This document shows, piece after piece, positions 9,808-18,162 of a stretch of DNA of 64,000 nt (position 1 is the stretch's first letter; every line of letters starts with the position of its first letter). The translations under genes and the position numbers were made by a program. The notes beneath the pieces were generated by a model. The model searched no databases. It worked only from the letters and a program-made list of their open reading frames with translations, and had not been told where the DNA came from. This DNA is from Chitinophaga agri (GTDB lineage: Bacteria; Bacteroidota; Bacteroidia; Chitinophagales; Chitinophagaceae), in contig NZ_CP048113.1 of NCBI RefSeq assembly GCF_010093065.1, positions 3,844,001-3,908,000 of the forward strand. Direction: 5' to 3'.

Positions 9808-10122
9808 AACTTAGATGTTAAGGGTGATTAAAGTCTTTCAAATTTCAGGATTGTTCGAAACCTTGATTAAGGATATTAGTTTTTCTACATCACGCGGGTA
9901 CCGCTTAAAAACAGTGCCCGCAATATTTAGTAATCGATCTCTTTTCCCATAGACAAAATTTTAGGCGTTAATACTTTGTTTCTGGTGAAATGAACGAGCG
10001 AATACATAGGCATAGTCATAGTGTTAAACATAGGTATCGGCTGCATAGGGTTCTCATCTCACCTTTCAATGTTTGAAAGGAATAATTTTAATCGTTTGAA
10101 ATCTTAGACCAGTCTTTCTGCA
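9808..10122. other. Regulatory intergenic region between fecR and susC
   Basis: This 315-base gap has no gene. It contains a hairpin GCGGGTAC (9894-9901) with GTGCCCGC (9914-9921), and a perfect interrupted palindrome at 10062-10080. Such a gap between fecR and the receptor gene is usual where the receptor has its own ECF-dependent promoter. No sigma-specific promoter could be assigned. Confidence 0.55.
10062..10080. promoter_or_regulatory. Perfect interrupted palindrome upstream of susC
   Basis: CCTTTCAA, spacer TGT, TTGAAAGG: 8-bp arms with perfect dyad symmetry, 42 bases beyond the fecR stop and about 255 bases upstream of the susC start. No T-run follows on the minus strand, so an operator is more likely than a terminator. 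Related TTTCAAA/TTTGAAA words recur at about 9831 and 10093. Confidence 0.45.
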
Positions 10123-11184
10123 TTAATATATTACGATCGTCGAATCTTCTATTCTATAGCTGAAATCAGGTTCAGTCAGACTAAGTGCATGTAATGCTTC
10201 TGCTACAGTCTCTCCTTCCAGAATACCTGTGAATTTCAGTTGTTTTCTGCTGGCGGCGTTAAAGCGGATACTCACATTATACCAGCGTTCCATTCTCTTT
10301 GCCAGTGTCACAAAATCCTCATCCTTGAACGTCAGTTTATTCTGTAACCAGGATGTTTCCATGATCATGGTATCTTTCTGCTGGAAGTAGGTCATCGTTG
10401 TAAGGGATGGTACTACATCTTTCAGGGATACCGATTTCTTTCTGGTTGAATCATAATCGCTTACCACTACTTTCTGAGATGGTTTCAGTATGATCTTCTC
10501 ATCCGGATTATCAGCAACTGTCACCTCGATGGCACCTTTTAACAGGGTCGCCTCGGTAGCCGCGTCGTTAGGATAGGATTTCACGTTGAAAGCTGTTCCC
10601 AGTACCTTAATATCCATTTTGTTAGTATGAATAATAAAAGGCTTCTGTGCATCTCCGTGTACATCAAAGAAAGCTTCCCCTGTCAGGTATACTTCCCTGC
10701 TTTTCTCCGGAAAGTTAGCTGCATATTCCAGCTTACTGTCCGCATTCAGTGTTACCCTGGTACCATCTTCCAGCATAAATGTGGATTTTTCACCTTTAGA
10801 GGTGAATTTGGCAACCAGAGTCTCATGTTGTGAGTGGTAATAATATACGCCGGCACTGATCAGGAGCGCTACAGCAGCAGCTACTCCAGACATCCATACC
10901 AGGCGGCCCTTTCCGCGTACAGGCGTCATCAGTGGCTCTATATCGTGAACGGCCGGAGTACCTGTTTCTTTCTCTAACTCACTTATACGCATCTGCACAT
11001 TAGAAAACAGCTTCCTGTTATCGATATGATCATGATGATTCTGGGCCCAGTACATGCGGAACAGTTCATACTGTCGTTGTGCGACAGCATCCTCACTCAT
11101 GATATGTTTCAGTTCCTGGCCTTCTTCAGGTGTTGAATCACCAGCCAGGTCCTTTATAACAATTTCAAAAAAACGTTCACTCAT
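10123..11184 (-). CDS. FecR-family anti-sigma factor (inner-membrane, DUF4974 C-terminus)
   Basis: 353 residues from the start MSERFFEIVIKDLAG at 11184. A longer frame reaches 11265 but its extra residues are unlike FecR proteins. The cytoplasmic N-terminal part (about 1-80) should bind the ECF sigma factor. One transmembrane helix follows (RLVWMSGVAAAVALLISAGVYYY), then the periplasmic FecR domain (FMLEDGTRVTLNADSKLEY ... REVYLTGEAFFDV) and a DUF4974 domain (KLTFKDEDFVTLAKRMERWYNVSI) that meets the STN domain of the receptor. It sits 93 bases after the sigma gene and upstream of the STN-bearing susC, the standard cell-surface signalling order. Confidence 0.93.
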   Translation of the reverse strand: MSERFFEIVIKDLAGDSTPEEGQELKHIMSEDAVAQRQYELFRMYWAQNHHDHIDNRKLFSNVQMRISELEKETGTPAVHDIEPLMTPVRGKGRLVWMSGVAAAVALLISAGVYYYHSQHETLVAKFTSKGEKSTFMLEDGTRVTLNADSKLEYAANFPEKSREVYLTGEAFFDVHGDAQKPFIIHTNKMDIKVLGTAFNVKSYPNDAATEATLLKGAIEVTVADNPDEKIILKPSQKVVVSDYDSTRKKSVSLKDVVPSLTTMTYFQQKDTMIMETSWLQNKLTFKDEDFVTLAKRMERWYNVSIRFNAASRKQLKFTGILEGETVAEALHALSLTEPDFSYRIEDSTIVIY

Positions 11185-11277
11185 TGTCCGTTGGAATAAC
11201 CCTTTGCATATAAGACAACATTTAATACCTGTTATGCGTACAAGGTTTAAAATTTTTTTTAACATATAATTTAAGGG

Positions 11278-11919
11278 TTAATTACCCATAAATATCCATA
11301 TCAGCAGTAAAGCCGTCACAATACCATCAGTGATACTGTTCGGCTCTCCTTTATTTGCCTTTTTCAGGTAAGGCTCCATGGCCACGGTCATCTTCTTCAT
11401 AGCACGTAACATCTGCGTATGTACTGTGCGGGGAGATATATTCAGGATTTCGGCCACTTCCTTGTACTTCATGCCATTTTCCTTGATGAGCCGGAATATG
11501 ATGCTACACTGGCGGGGTAGCGAAGAAATAGCCTGGTCCATTTTAAAGATCAGCTCTTTCTTTTCCAGTTCAGTCTCCGGTGACGCGCTGTTTACCATCT
11601 GCGTACCTCCTTCATGATCATCCAGATTCACCAGTTGAATACTGGAGAATCGCTTATTATAATTTAAAGCGTGGTTCTTTACGGCGATAAAAAGATAAGT
11701 TTCAGGCTTCAGAACATCCTGCATTTTAGCCCTGTCCATCCAGCATTTCACAAAAACATCGGATACAATCTCCTCTGCAACCTGCTGATAATGAACATAC
11801 ATAGTGCAAAACTTCACGAGCCTGGGGTTTAGTTCATGGAAAAAAACCTCAAATGATTTAGAGTCGCTATCACGTGTGATGCGCTCCCATAGATCATTTA
11901 TATTAACCTCCTTTTGCAT
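11278..11919 (-). CDS. ECF RNA polymerase sigma-70 factor (Bacteroidetes FecI-like)
   Basis: 213 residues. Region 2 is visible as FFHELNPRLVKFCTMYVHYQQVAEEIVSDVFVKCW, and region 4 as SSLPRQCSIIFRLIKENGMKYKEVAEILNISPRTVHTQMLRAMKKM with its helix-turn-helix. It should direct RNA polymerase to the downstream SusCD locus when released by the FecR protein encoded next. The C-terminus is unusual: after region 4 the chain continues with KKANKGEPNSITDGIVTALLLIWIFMGN, a hydrophobic segment long enough to lie in or on the membrane. The ECF factor at 63064-63579 also ends in a hydrophobic tail. Confidence 0.93.
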   Translation of the reverse strand: MQKEVNINDLWERITRDSDSKSFEVFFHELNPRLVKFCTMYVHYQQVAEEIVSDVFVKCWMDRAKMQDVLKPETYLFIAVKNHALNYNKRFSSIQLVNLDDHEGGTQMVNSASPETELEKKELIFKMDQAISSLPRQCSIIFRLIKENGMKYKEVAEILNISPRTVHTQMLRAMKKMTVAMEPYLKKANKGEPNSITDGIVTALLLIWIFMGN

Positions 11920-12056
11920 TCTAACTTTTCCTTATATTTCAGACGGCAATGTAGTAAAAGTATATGGCAAATAAAAATAATAAAACTTTCTGAATTAATT
12001 ATTTATAATATATATTAACTGCCATACATTAGGAAAATGCGTGGTAAACGGGGCAT

Positions 12057-12090
12057 AAAAAAACCCGTCCGGCCAAAAGCAGAACGGGCT
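12057..12090 (-). terminator. Terminator of the ferritin gene
   Basis: On the minus strand, CCCGTTC and GGACGGG form a 7-bp stem (one G-U pair) followed directly by seven T residues. It begins about 22 bases after the ferritin stop. Confidence 0.85.
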
Positions 12091-12111
12091 CTTAATAAGT
12101 TGATTATCAAA

Positions 12112-12609
12112 CTATTCCTGATCCATAAACATAATATCGCGGTCAAACAGGTACAAACCGCTCTTGTCGTCACCGATCAGCTCCAGCTTATCATTACACT
12201 CCCTGGCCAGGCGTTCTTCCTCAATCTGCTCATTTACATACCATTGCAGAAAATTATGGGTCGCGTAGTCTTTCTCCTGCAGGGCTATATCAACCAGCTC
12301 GTTGATCCCCTCACTAACCTTTACCTCGTGGGCAAATAGCTCTTCAAAGGCTTTTTTCAGTGATACAAATGTGAGCACCGGCTGAGCAAGTGCAGGTACA
12401 ATTGCAAATCCGCCTCTCTCATTGATATAATGGATCAGCTTCAGCATGTGCATACGCTCTTCATCACTATGCTTGAAAAAAAATTTAGTAACACCTTTCA
12501 GCCCGGGCTGGATATCTGCCCAACTGCCCATTGCCAGGTACGCCTGTGAAGACTGTGCCTCCATTAGTACCTGACGGTTCAGGGCTTCCTGCATTCTTTG
12601 TGACAACAT
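12112..12609 (-). CDS. ftnA: Non-heme ferritin
   Basis: 165 residues, the standard bacterial ferritin length. It stores iron as a ferric core inside a 24-subunit cage. Ferroxidase ligands are visible: Glu17 and Tyr24 in VLMEAQSSQAYLAMG, Glu51 and His54 in HSDEERMHM, and Gln/Glu in NEQIEEERLA of the fourth helix. A plausible TAnnTTTG-type box (TAAATTTG on the minus strand, 12684-12691) lies upstream. The gene is monocistronic with its own terminator. It does not carry the shared heme-regulon promoter described near 46.8 and 53-58 kb. Confidence 0.94.
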   Translation of the reverse strand: MLSQRMQEALNRQVLMEAQSSQAYLAMGSWADIQPGLKGVTKFFFKHSDEERMHMLKLIHYINERGGFAIVPALAQPVLTFVSLKKAFEELFAHEVKVSEGINELVDIALQEKDYATHNFLQWYVNEQIEEERLARECNDKLELIGDDKSGLYLFDRDIMFMDQE

Positions 12610-12768
12610 ATAGTTCGCTTTTAATGTGGAGAAAATGAACAGATTAAAAATACTGAATTTCTCCTGTACACATCACGCTGCTGCAAATTTACCGGCCCAT
12701 AATAAACAGTATGCTGTTTTAAGAGCCAGTATCCTACTGCTACCGGCAAACACTACCTTCCCGCCATA

Positions 12769-13098
12769 CTATTTTATAAAATCCTCTCTATGTGGATTGA
12801 ATACATCTATCAAAACGCCTGCTTCCAGGCACAATACACCATGTACCACGTGCGGCGGTGCGTAAAATGCATCTCCTGCTTTTAACACCTTCTTTTCCCC
12901 ATCTATGGTCACTTCAAACACACCACTTTCCACATGAGAGATCTGTGAATGATAATGCTCGTGTAACGTACCTATCGCTCCCTGTTGAAACGCCACTTTT
13001 ACCAGCATCAGTTGCTCATTGTATACCATTACTTTCCTGCGTATACCCGGATCAGGGTTTTCCCATGCAATATCCCTGTCTTCAATAAAAACGTTCAT
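12769..13098 (-). CDS. Cupin protein, KdgF-like
   Basis: 109 residues forming one double-stranded beta-helix. The metal-binding cupin motif is GTLHEHYHSQISHVESGVFEV (two His of HEHYH, Gln, and the following His), closing with GDAFYAPPHVVHGV. Length, the opening WENPDPGIRRKVMVYNEQLMLVKV and the motif order match the KdgF family, which promotes ring-opening of 4,5-unsaturated uronates released by pectin and alginate lyases. No lyase or other uronate gene is adjacent, so the pathway assignment is only by family. It could also be a general small sugar-binding cupin. Confidence 0.72.
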   Translation of the reverse strand: MNVFIEDRDIAWENPDPGIRRKVMVYNEQLMLVKVAFQQGAIGTLHEHYHSQISHVESGVFEVTIDGEKKVLKAGDAFYAPPHVVHGVLCLEAGVLIDVFNPHREDFIK

Positions 13099-13140
13099 AT
13101 GTGACTTTTTTCAGGTTATTTATACAGGCAGAGACGCCTT

Positions 13141-13185
13141 AAAACAAGTAGTCCATAGCGGCCGGTCGGTCTGCTATGGACTACT
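13141..13185 (-). terminator. Terminator after the TlpA-like gene
   Basis: Perfect 13-bp stem AGTAGTCCATAGC (13147-13159) with GCTATGGACTACT (13173-13185) around a 13-base loop. Read on the minus strand it is followed by TTGTTTT, and it begins about 46 bases after the stop of the gene ending at 13232. Confidence 0.7.
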
Positions 13186-13231
13186 ATTATCGTACCCGTA
13201 GTAATGATGCCATCATCCTACTACAGACTGG

Positions 13232-14359
13232 CTATTTTAATAATTCATCCAGACGTTTGTCCAGTTCTTCTCCTCTCAGGTTCTTCGCTACGATCTTACC
13301 CTGAGGATCCAGCAGGAAGTTCTGCGGAACAGACTTCACGCCATACAGTTTCGCTACATCGTTATCCCAGAATTTCAGGTCAGATACATGCGTCCAGGTC
13401 AGGCCATCCTTGTGAATAGCATTGATCCATGCATCGTGACCAGTAGGCTGATCAAGCGATACGCTGAGGATAGTGAAAGCTTTGTCTTTGTGTTTATTAA
13501 AGGCTGCTACCACATATGGGTTCTCCATACGGCATGGACGACACCAGGAAGCCCAGAAATCCACCAGTACATATTTACCACGGAAGTCTTTCAGGTTCAC
13601 TGGTTTACCCAGGGTATCGTTCTGTGTGAACAGCGGCGCCTCCGCACCTACAGCAGTAGCTTTCCAGCTGCTGATCAGTCCTGCCAGGTCCTGTGCGCTT
13701 TTGGTTTTCTTCAGAGAAGCGTCCAGGCTGTTGAACATTGAGTCCAGCAGACCGATTTTATCAGATGCCTCATAAGCGTATTGCTGGATCACATCCAGGC
13801 TTACCACAGACTTTGGATGCTTGGCAATAAAGGCTTTGTAGATATCACCCTGCTGACCACGGATCAGCGCCAGTTTACCATCAAGGTATTGCTGAAACTC
13901 AGCACTGTTACGTTTTGCTTCGTCAGCTGCCATGTATTCGGCATTCAGGTCCTGGTAACTGGAAGTCACAGCTTTCAGTGCATCCTGCAGCTGCTGATTG
14001 TCTGTATTTAAAGCAGAACCGCTGAAAGTTGCCTTTTTCAGGGAATCAGGGCTATTCAGCGTAATAGTGCCTTTTTCCACATAGAAGATCACCATATCTC
14101 TCATGCGGGGATCAGCCGGAGGATTCGGATGTTTTAATAGCAGCATCGCCTGACCTGGTTCTTCAATAGCACCTTTTAGTTCAAATGCGCCATTGGTCAG
14201 AACGGCAGAGTCTCTTTTTTCTCCTTCGCTGGTACGGTATACGAGATGCACTTTTGCAGGAGCATTCAGGTTACCGATTTTGCCTTTCAATGTGAAATCC
14301 CCTTTCTGAGCTAACAAAACACCAGGGGAAAGCAGTAAGGCTGCTAATAATTGCTTCAT
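13232..14359 (-). CDS. TlpA-family thiol:disulfide oxidoreductase with DUF4369 N-terminal domain
   Basis: 375 residues from MKQLLAALLLSPGVLLAQ at 14359, which begins a clean signal peptide; the frame extends upstream to 14410 but would bury that signal. Residues about 20-110 match the DUF4369 beta-sandwich found in Bacteroidota (LKGKIGNLNAPAKVHLVY), a helical middle follows, and the C-terminal 140 residues are a thioredoxin fold with the redox motif FWASWCRPCRMENP and cis-Pro segment VKSVPQNFLLDPQG. It should act in the periplasm as a reductase or resolvase of disulfides. The gene is monocistronic; its partner is unknown. Confidence 0.9.
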   Translation of the reverse strand: MKQLLAALLLSPGVLLAQKGDFTLKGKIGNLNAPAKVHLVYRTSEGEKRDSAVLTNGAFELKGAIEEPGQAMLLLKHPNPPADPRMRDMVIFYVEKGTITLNSPDSLKKATFSGSALNTDNQQLQDALKAVTSSYQDLNAEYMAADEAKRNSAEFQQYLDGKLALIRGQQGDIYKAFIAKHPKSVVSLDVIQQYAYEASDKIGLLDSMFNSLDASLKKTKSAQDLAGLISSWKATAVGAEAPLFTQNDTLGKPVNLKDFRGKYVLVDFWASWCRPCRMENPYVVAAFNKHKDKAFTILSVSLDQPTGHDAWINAIHKDGLTWTHVSDLKFWDNDVAKLYGVKSVPQNFLLDPQGKIVAKNLRGEELDKRLDELLK

Positions 14360-14557
14360 GCGTAATTTTTTGGTTTGATTTTGATTTTCACTAAAATTAG
14401 GAAATTCCATTGAAGTCGGGCTGCTCTTATCCGTATTTGGGATGACCGGTCAATAGTTCATATGAACTATATCCTGGGAATTATCCACAAAATAGTCCGG
14501 CGATGCAGTCGACTTATGCCTGATATCTCAGCTGCGTGCAAAATAAATTCTCATAAT

Positions 14558-15874
14558 CTATTCGATACCAAGCTCTTTCTGAATTTCCTCTAAAGACCGT
14601 CCTTTGGTCTCCGGCATCATTTTCCACACAAACAACAGGTGCAGTAACATCATAACGCTATAGAACACAAAGGAATAGAAACCGCCCATCTTACTGCCCG
14701 ATACAATGATCGGGAAGGTCCAGGAAATAATAGCAGCCATGATCCAGTGGGTAAAACTACCTAATGCGCCGCCCTGTGATCTTACTGAGTTCGGGAAGAT
14801 CTCGGAAATAAACACCCAGATCACCGCTCCCTGAGAAAAAGCGAAAAATGCGATATACCCGATCAGATAGATCAGTACGTTACCACCCAGCGATTCCGGA
14901 TCACGGAAGGCATAGGCTGTGAGGGCCAGGAATACGATCATCCCCACTGACCCAATGATTAACAACCGCTTACGACCGAACTTATCTATCACCGTCATGG
15001 CCAGCAGGGTGAATAACAGGTTGGCCGCCCCGATATACACAGGCTGCAGGTATGCCTGGGCTTTATCAAACCCCGCCAGTTCGAAAATGCGGGGCGCATA
15101 ATAGAGAATGGCATTGATACCTGACAGCTGATTGAACATCGCCAGCAATACCGCATAAATGATCGGCTTCGCATACCGCTTCTGAAACAGGTTCTCCTGG
15201 TGGGTTTTTACTGACTCTTTAATTGACTGGATAGCACCAGTGACGTTCTTCTCCTGCAGGCGATGCAGGATGGGAATGGCTTCTTCCTCCCGGTTGTTAA
15301 GGATCAGCCAGCGTGGGCTCTCCGGGATCGTCCGCAACAGGATCCCAAACAAAGCCGCCGGGATCACCATAATACCCAGCATCCAGCGCCAGGCATCATC
15401 CCCCATATCGACAAACAGGAAGTTGGTCAGATAAGCAATGAAAATACCACCCACAATATTCAGCTGGAAAGACCCTGCTAAACGTCCACGCAGATGCGCC
15501 GGCGAGATCTCGGAAATGTACATAGGCCCGACTACCGAAGATGCCCCTACGGCTACACCTGCCGAGAAACGGAACAATACAAATAGCAGCCATGCCGAAA
15601 TAGATGCACAGCCAATAGCAGAAACGATGTACAAAGCTGCAATGACCAAAAGGACCTTCTTACGCCCATGAATACGGGCAGGAACACCTACAATAAGAGA
15701 ACCTAATACAGTACCAATCAGACTGGAAGCCACTGTAAAGCCTAACCAGAAAGGGCTGAGCGACCATAATTCCATGATCGTCTTTTCAGCACCGGATATC
15801 ACTGCGGTCTCAAAACCGAACAGGAATCCGCCAAGGGCAGCGATTAACGCTATTCTAACAGGATAAGATAACAT
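14558..15874 (-). CDS. Sugar porter family MFS transporter
   Basis: 438 residues with twelve predicted transmembrane helices. Signatures of the sugar porter family are all present: GGFLFGFETAVISGA in helix 1, GRKKVL after helix 2, the PESPRWL motif before the central loop, NQLSGINAILYYAPRIFE in helix 7, GRKRLLI in the repeat, and PETKGRSLEEIQ at the C-terminus. It should import a hexose or pentose with protons, like XylE/GalP. No catabolic gene is adjacent, so the sugar cannot be named. It is followed by the TlpA-like gene on the same strand after a gap of about 200 bases. Confidence 0.92.
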   Translation of the reverse strand: MLSYPVRIALIAALGGFLFGFETAVISGAEKTIMELWSLSPFWLGFTVASSLIGTVLGSLIVGVPARIHGRKKVLLVIAALYIVSAIGCASISAWLLFVLFRFSAGVAVGASSVVGPMYISEISPAHLRGRLAGSFQLNIVGGIFIAYLTNFLFVDMGDDAWRWMLGIMVIPAALFGILLRTIPESPRWLILNNREEEAIPILHRLQEKNVTGAIQSIKESVKTHQENLFQKRYAKPIIYAVLLAMFNQLSGINAILYYAPRIFELAGFDKAQAYLQPVYIGAANLLFTLLAMTVIDKFGRKRLLIIGSVGMIVFLALTAYAFRDPESLGGNVLIYLIGYIAFFAFSQGAVIWVFISEIFPNSVRSQGGALGSFTHWIMAAIISWTFPIIVSGSKMGGFYSFVFYSVMMLLHLLFVWKMMPETKGRSLEEIQKELGIE

Positions 15875-15978
15875 GCGTTTTTATTGAGTTTATTAGTGGA
15901 GCCGTGGATTGATTCATAACGTTTTTCTAAACAGGGAAAAAAAGTACTCATAAAAAATGGGAAAAACAATAATCTCCC

Positions 15979-15986
15979 TACATTTG
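15979..15986 (+). promoter_or_regulatory. Bacteroidetes-type -7 element
   Basis: TACATTTG fits the Bacteroidota consensus TAnnTTTG exactly. Transcription would begin near 15992, ahead of an 8-codon mini-ORF (16005-16031) and the small gene at 16050. Confidence 0.5.
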
Positions 15987-16049
15987 GCACAAATCAACCG
16001 ATTCATGAAGAAAAAGTTCGACGCGCTGTAGCACTAATCGTGTTACAAA

Positions 16050-16364
16050 ATGAACAAGGAAGAAAGAAGCTGGAAACACATCCTGAAAACAACCACCCAT
16101 CGCGGCACTTACAATCGTGCTAACATTAATCTGTATGCGCAATGCAATTGGTGTGGATGGCATGGCAACTTCTGGTCAAACTGTCCTGAACAGGGCGCTA
16201 AACGGATGTACTATTTCGGTTCCATGGAAGAAACACCCGACAGATCAAAATTCAGGAATATCTATAACTGGAAACTGGTGTCCAAGAACAAAAAACAGTG
16301 GATGAAAAAGAAACTGTTAAAGAGATATCGTTTCAACAGCGACGTTGTTGTTTTCGGTTTCTAA
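16050..16364 (+). CDS. Small Cys/Trp-rich protein of unknown function
   Basis: 104 residues, basic, not recognised. The middle contains CNWCGWHGNFWSNC, a CxxC followed by a third Cys and a His that could form a zinc site; the rest is rich in Lys, Arg, Asn, Trp and Tyr (NRANINLYAQ, KKKLLKRYRF). There is no signal peptide or membrane segment. It stands alone on the plus strand behind a good TAnnTTTG box and ends about 45 bases before the operator region of the first hydrolase gene. A nucleic-acid-binding role is possible from its charge and Cys pattern, but this is a guess. A short spurious frame cannot be fully excluded. Confidence 0.6.
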   Translation: MNKEERSWKHILKTTTHRGTYNRANINLYAQCNWCGWHGNFWSNCPEQGAKRMYYFGSMEETPDRSKFRNIYNWKLVSKNKKQWMKKKLLKRYRFNSDVVVFGF

Positions 16365-16409
16365 AGAACTCAAGTGAGGGGACTCCCTCACTTTTTTATT
16401 GTCCCGACA

Positions 16410-16448
16410 TTTGATATTCATATACCCCAAGTTTGATATTGCTATAAA
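16410..16448 (+). promoter_or_regulatory. AraC-type operator, copy 1
   Basis: Direct repeat of TTTGATATT at 16410-16418 and 16432-16440, start to start 22 bp (two helical turns). The second half-site extends to TTTGATATTGCTATAAA. A -7-like box CAACTTTG follows at 16468-16475. An almost identical arrangement precedes the next gene. The best candidate binder is the AraC regulator at 18374-19300. Confidence 0.75.
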
Positions 16449-16497
16449 TATTCCGCATCTCCTGCTGCAACTTTGTGCCACAAAAACAACACGCATA

Positions 16498-17193
16498 ATG
16501 AGCACAACTACACCAAAAGTGAAAAATATTATACTTGTACACGGCGCATTTGCAGATGGTTCCGGCTGGGAAGGCGTTTATAAAATACTCGCACCAAAAG
16601 GTTATAACATTACGGTACTACAATACCCGATGACCTCCCTCGAAGCAGACGTAGAAGCGCTCAACCGTGCTATCGATAAACAGGACGGTCCGACTGTGCT
16701 GGTTGGCCACTCCTATGGTGGTATGATCGTTACGGAAGCAGGTGTATCGGCAAAAGTATCCAGCATCGTATATGTAGCAGCCTTCGAACCAGATGTCAAT
16801 GAAACATTACTGCAACTGGTACAGAGTGAAGAGATCGCTCCTGAAAACGGTATCATGGCACCAGATGAAAAAGGATATATCTACTATGAGAAAGATAAAT
16901 TCCATGCAGGCTTCTGCGCTGATGTACCAAAAGACAAAGCAGATTTCATGTACGCTTCTCACGGTGCTATTTCCGTATCCTGCTTTACAACACCAGTTAA
17001 AAATGTGGCATGGAAGACAAAACCTTCCTATGCCGTCATCAGCACGGAAGATAAAGGGATCGTTCCAGCACTGCAGTACAAAATGGCTAAACGTTCCGGG
17101 GCAAAAGTAACAGAAGTGAAAGCCAGTCACGTTGTATTCATTTCACATCCGGAAGAAGTAGCGGAAGTGATTGACACAGCAGCCCGCAACTAA
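16498..17193 (+). CDS. Alpha/beta-fold hydrolase (esterase-like), cytoplasmic paralogue
   Basis: 231 residues from MSTTTPKVKN at 16498; the frame is open further upstream but through the operator and promoter. Oxyanion-hole region IILVHGAFADGSGW, nucleophile elbow GHSYGG with Ser72, and C-terminal His211 in ASHVVFISHP are present, with an Asp/Glu of STEDKG as the probable third triad member. The closest general family is the small esterases and hydrolases related to EstC and plant methylesterases. No signal peptide is seen. The next gene encodes a close paralogue with a signal peptide. Both lie behind the same duplicated operator, so both are probably controlled by the AraC regulator encoded nearby. 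Substrate unknown. Confidence 0.9.
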   Translation: MSTTTPKVKNIILVHGAFADGSGWEGVYKILAPKGYNITVLQYPMTSLEADVEALNRAIDKQDGPTVLVGHSYGGMIVTEAGVSAKVSSIVYVAAFEPDVNETLLQLVQSEEIAPENGIMAPDEKGYIYYEKDKFHAGFCADVPKDKADFMYASHGAISVSCFTTPVKNVAWKTKPSYAVISTEDKGIVPALQYKMAKRSGAKVTEVKASHVVFISHPEEVAEVIDTAARN

Positions 17194-17279
17194 TCGCTAT
17201 TGCTTCATTTGCTATATATAGATTAAAGCTGTCCACCCACAGGTGTACAGCTTTTTTTATTGATTTAAGTAAGCAGATA

Positions 17280-17318
17280 TTTGATATTCATATACGTCTG
17301 ATTTGATATTGCTATAAA
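17280..17318 (+). promoter_or_regulatory. AraC-type operator, copy 2
   Basis: TTTGATATT at 17280-17288 and 17302-17310, again 22 bp apart, the second extended to TTTGATATTGCTATAAA. The -7-like box CATCTTTG lies at 17338-17345, so the half-site to box distance (36 nt start to start) is the same as in copy 1. The flanking bases differ between copies, which points to selection on the operator. Confidence 0.75.
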
Positions 17319-17379
17319 CTTCTCCGGTTGATGACGGCATCTTTGCACTATCCAATAACACTCATCAACAACAACTATT

Positions 17380-18159
17380 ATGAAACAATTCAACATCAGA
17401 CCGGGCAAATGGATCAAATCATTGTTATTCTCGGCATCCATCCTCGTTGCTCCTCTTGCCATGCAGGCACAAAAAGCACCAAAAGTTAAAAATATCATCC
17501 TCGTACACGGTGCTTTTGCAGATGCTTCCGGATGGGAAGGTGTATACAAAATACTGGCTGCAAAAGGTTATAATGTAACTGCTTTACAGTACCCGATGAC
17601 ATCGCTGGAAGATGATGTAACTGCACTGAACCGTGCTATAGACAAACAGGATGGCCCGACTATACTGGTAGGTCACTCTTACGGCGGTACCATCATCACT
17701 GAAGCTGGCGCATCTCCGAAAGTTGTCAGCCTGGTATATGTGGCCGCATTTGAACCCGATTCCCTGGAATCAACCTATCAGCTGGTACAGCAGGCACCAA
17801 TATTACCTGAAAATGGTATCATGAATCCGGATGATAAAAATTTCATTTACTACGATAAAGCTAAATTCCATCCAGGCTTCTGCGCTGACCTGCCAAAAGA
17901 AAAAGCTGACTTCATGTACGCTTCTCACGGCGCTATCGCGCTGTCCTGCTTTACTACTCCGGTAAAACATGCTGCCTGGAGATACAAACCGTCTTATGCA
18001 ATACTCACCACTGCTGACAAAAGCATCAATCCTGTACTGCAACAGAGCATGGTAAAACGTTCCGGCGCACAGGTAACTGAAATCAAATCAAGCCATGTGG
18101 TGTTTATTTCTCACCCGAAAGAAGTAGCGACGGTGATTGAAACAGCGGCGAATAAATAA
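17380..18159 (+). CDS. Alpha/beta-fold hydrolase, exported paralogue
   Basis: 259 residues. The N-terminal 30 residues are a signal peptide (hydrophobic core SLLFSASILVAPLAM ending AQA), after which the chain aligns nearly without gaps to the gene at 16498-17193, roughly three quarters identical by eye. The same VHGAFAD oxyanion region, GHSYGG nucleophile elbow and SHVVFISHP histidine are kept. The pair therefore looks like a tandem duplication in which one copy was directed to the periplasm, letting the cell attack the same kind of ester on both sides of the inner membrane. It ends before a strong bidirectional terminator shared with the convergent AraC gene. Confidence 0.92.
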   Translation: MKQFNIRPGKWIKSLLFSASILVAPLAMQAQKAPKVKNIILVHGAFADASGWEGVYKILAAKGYNVTALQYPMTSLEDDVTALNRAIDKQDGPTILVGHSYGGTIITEAGASPKVVSLVYVAAFEPDSLESTYQLVQQAPILPENGIMNPDDKNFIYYDKAKFHPGFCADLPKEKADFMYASHGAIALSCFTTPVKHAAWRYKPSYAILTTADKSINPVLQQSMVKRSGAQVTEIKSSHVVFISHPKEVATVIETAANK

Positions 18160-18162
18160 ACT

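Noticed and set aside
15926..15966. Fifth copy of the heme/phytochrome promoter motif upstream of the sugar porter
   Set aside because: Two GGGAAAAA words occur, but they are 25 bp apart and there is no TAnnTTTG-like box at the required 25-nt distance on the minus strand.
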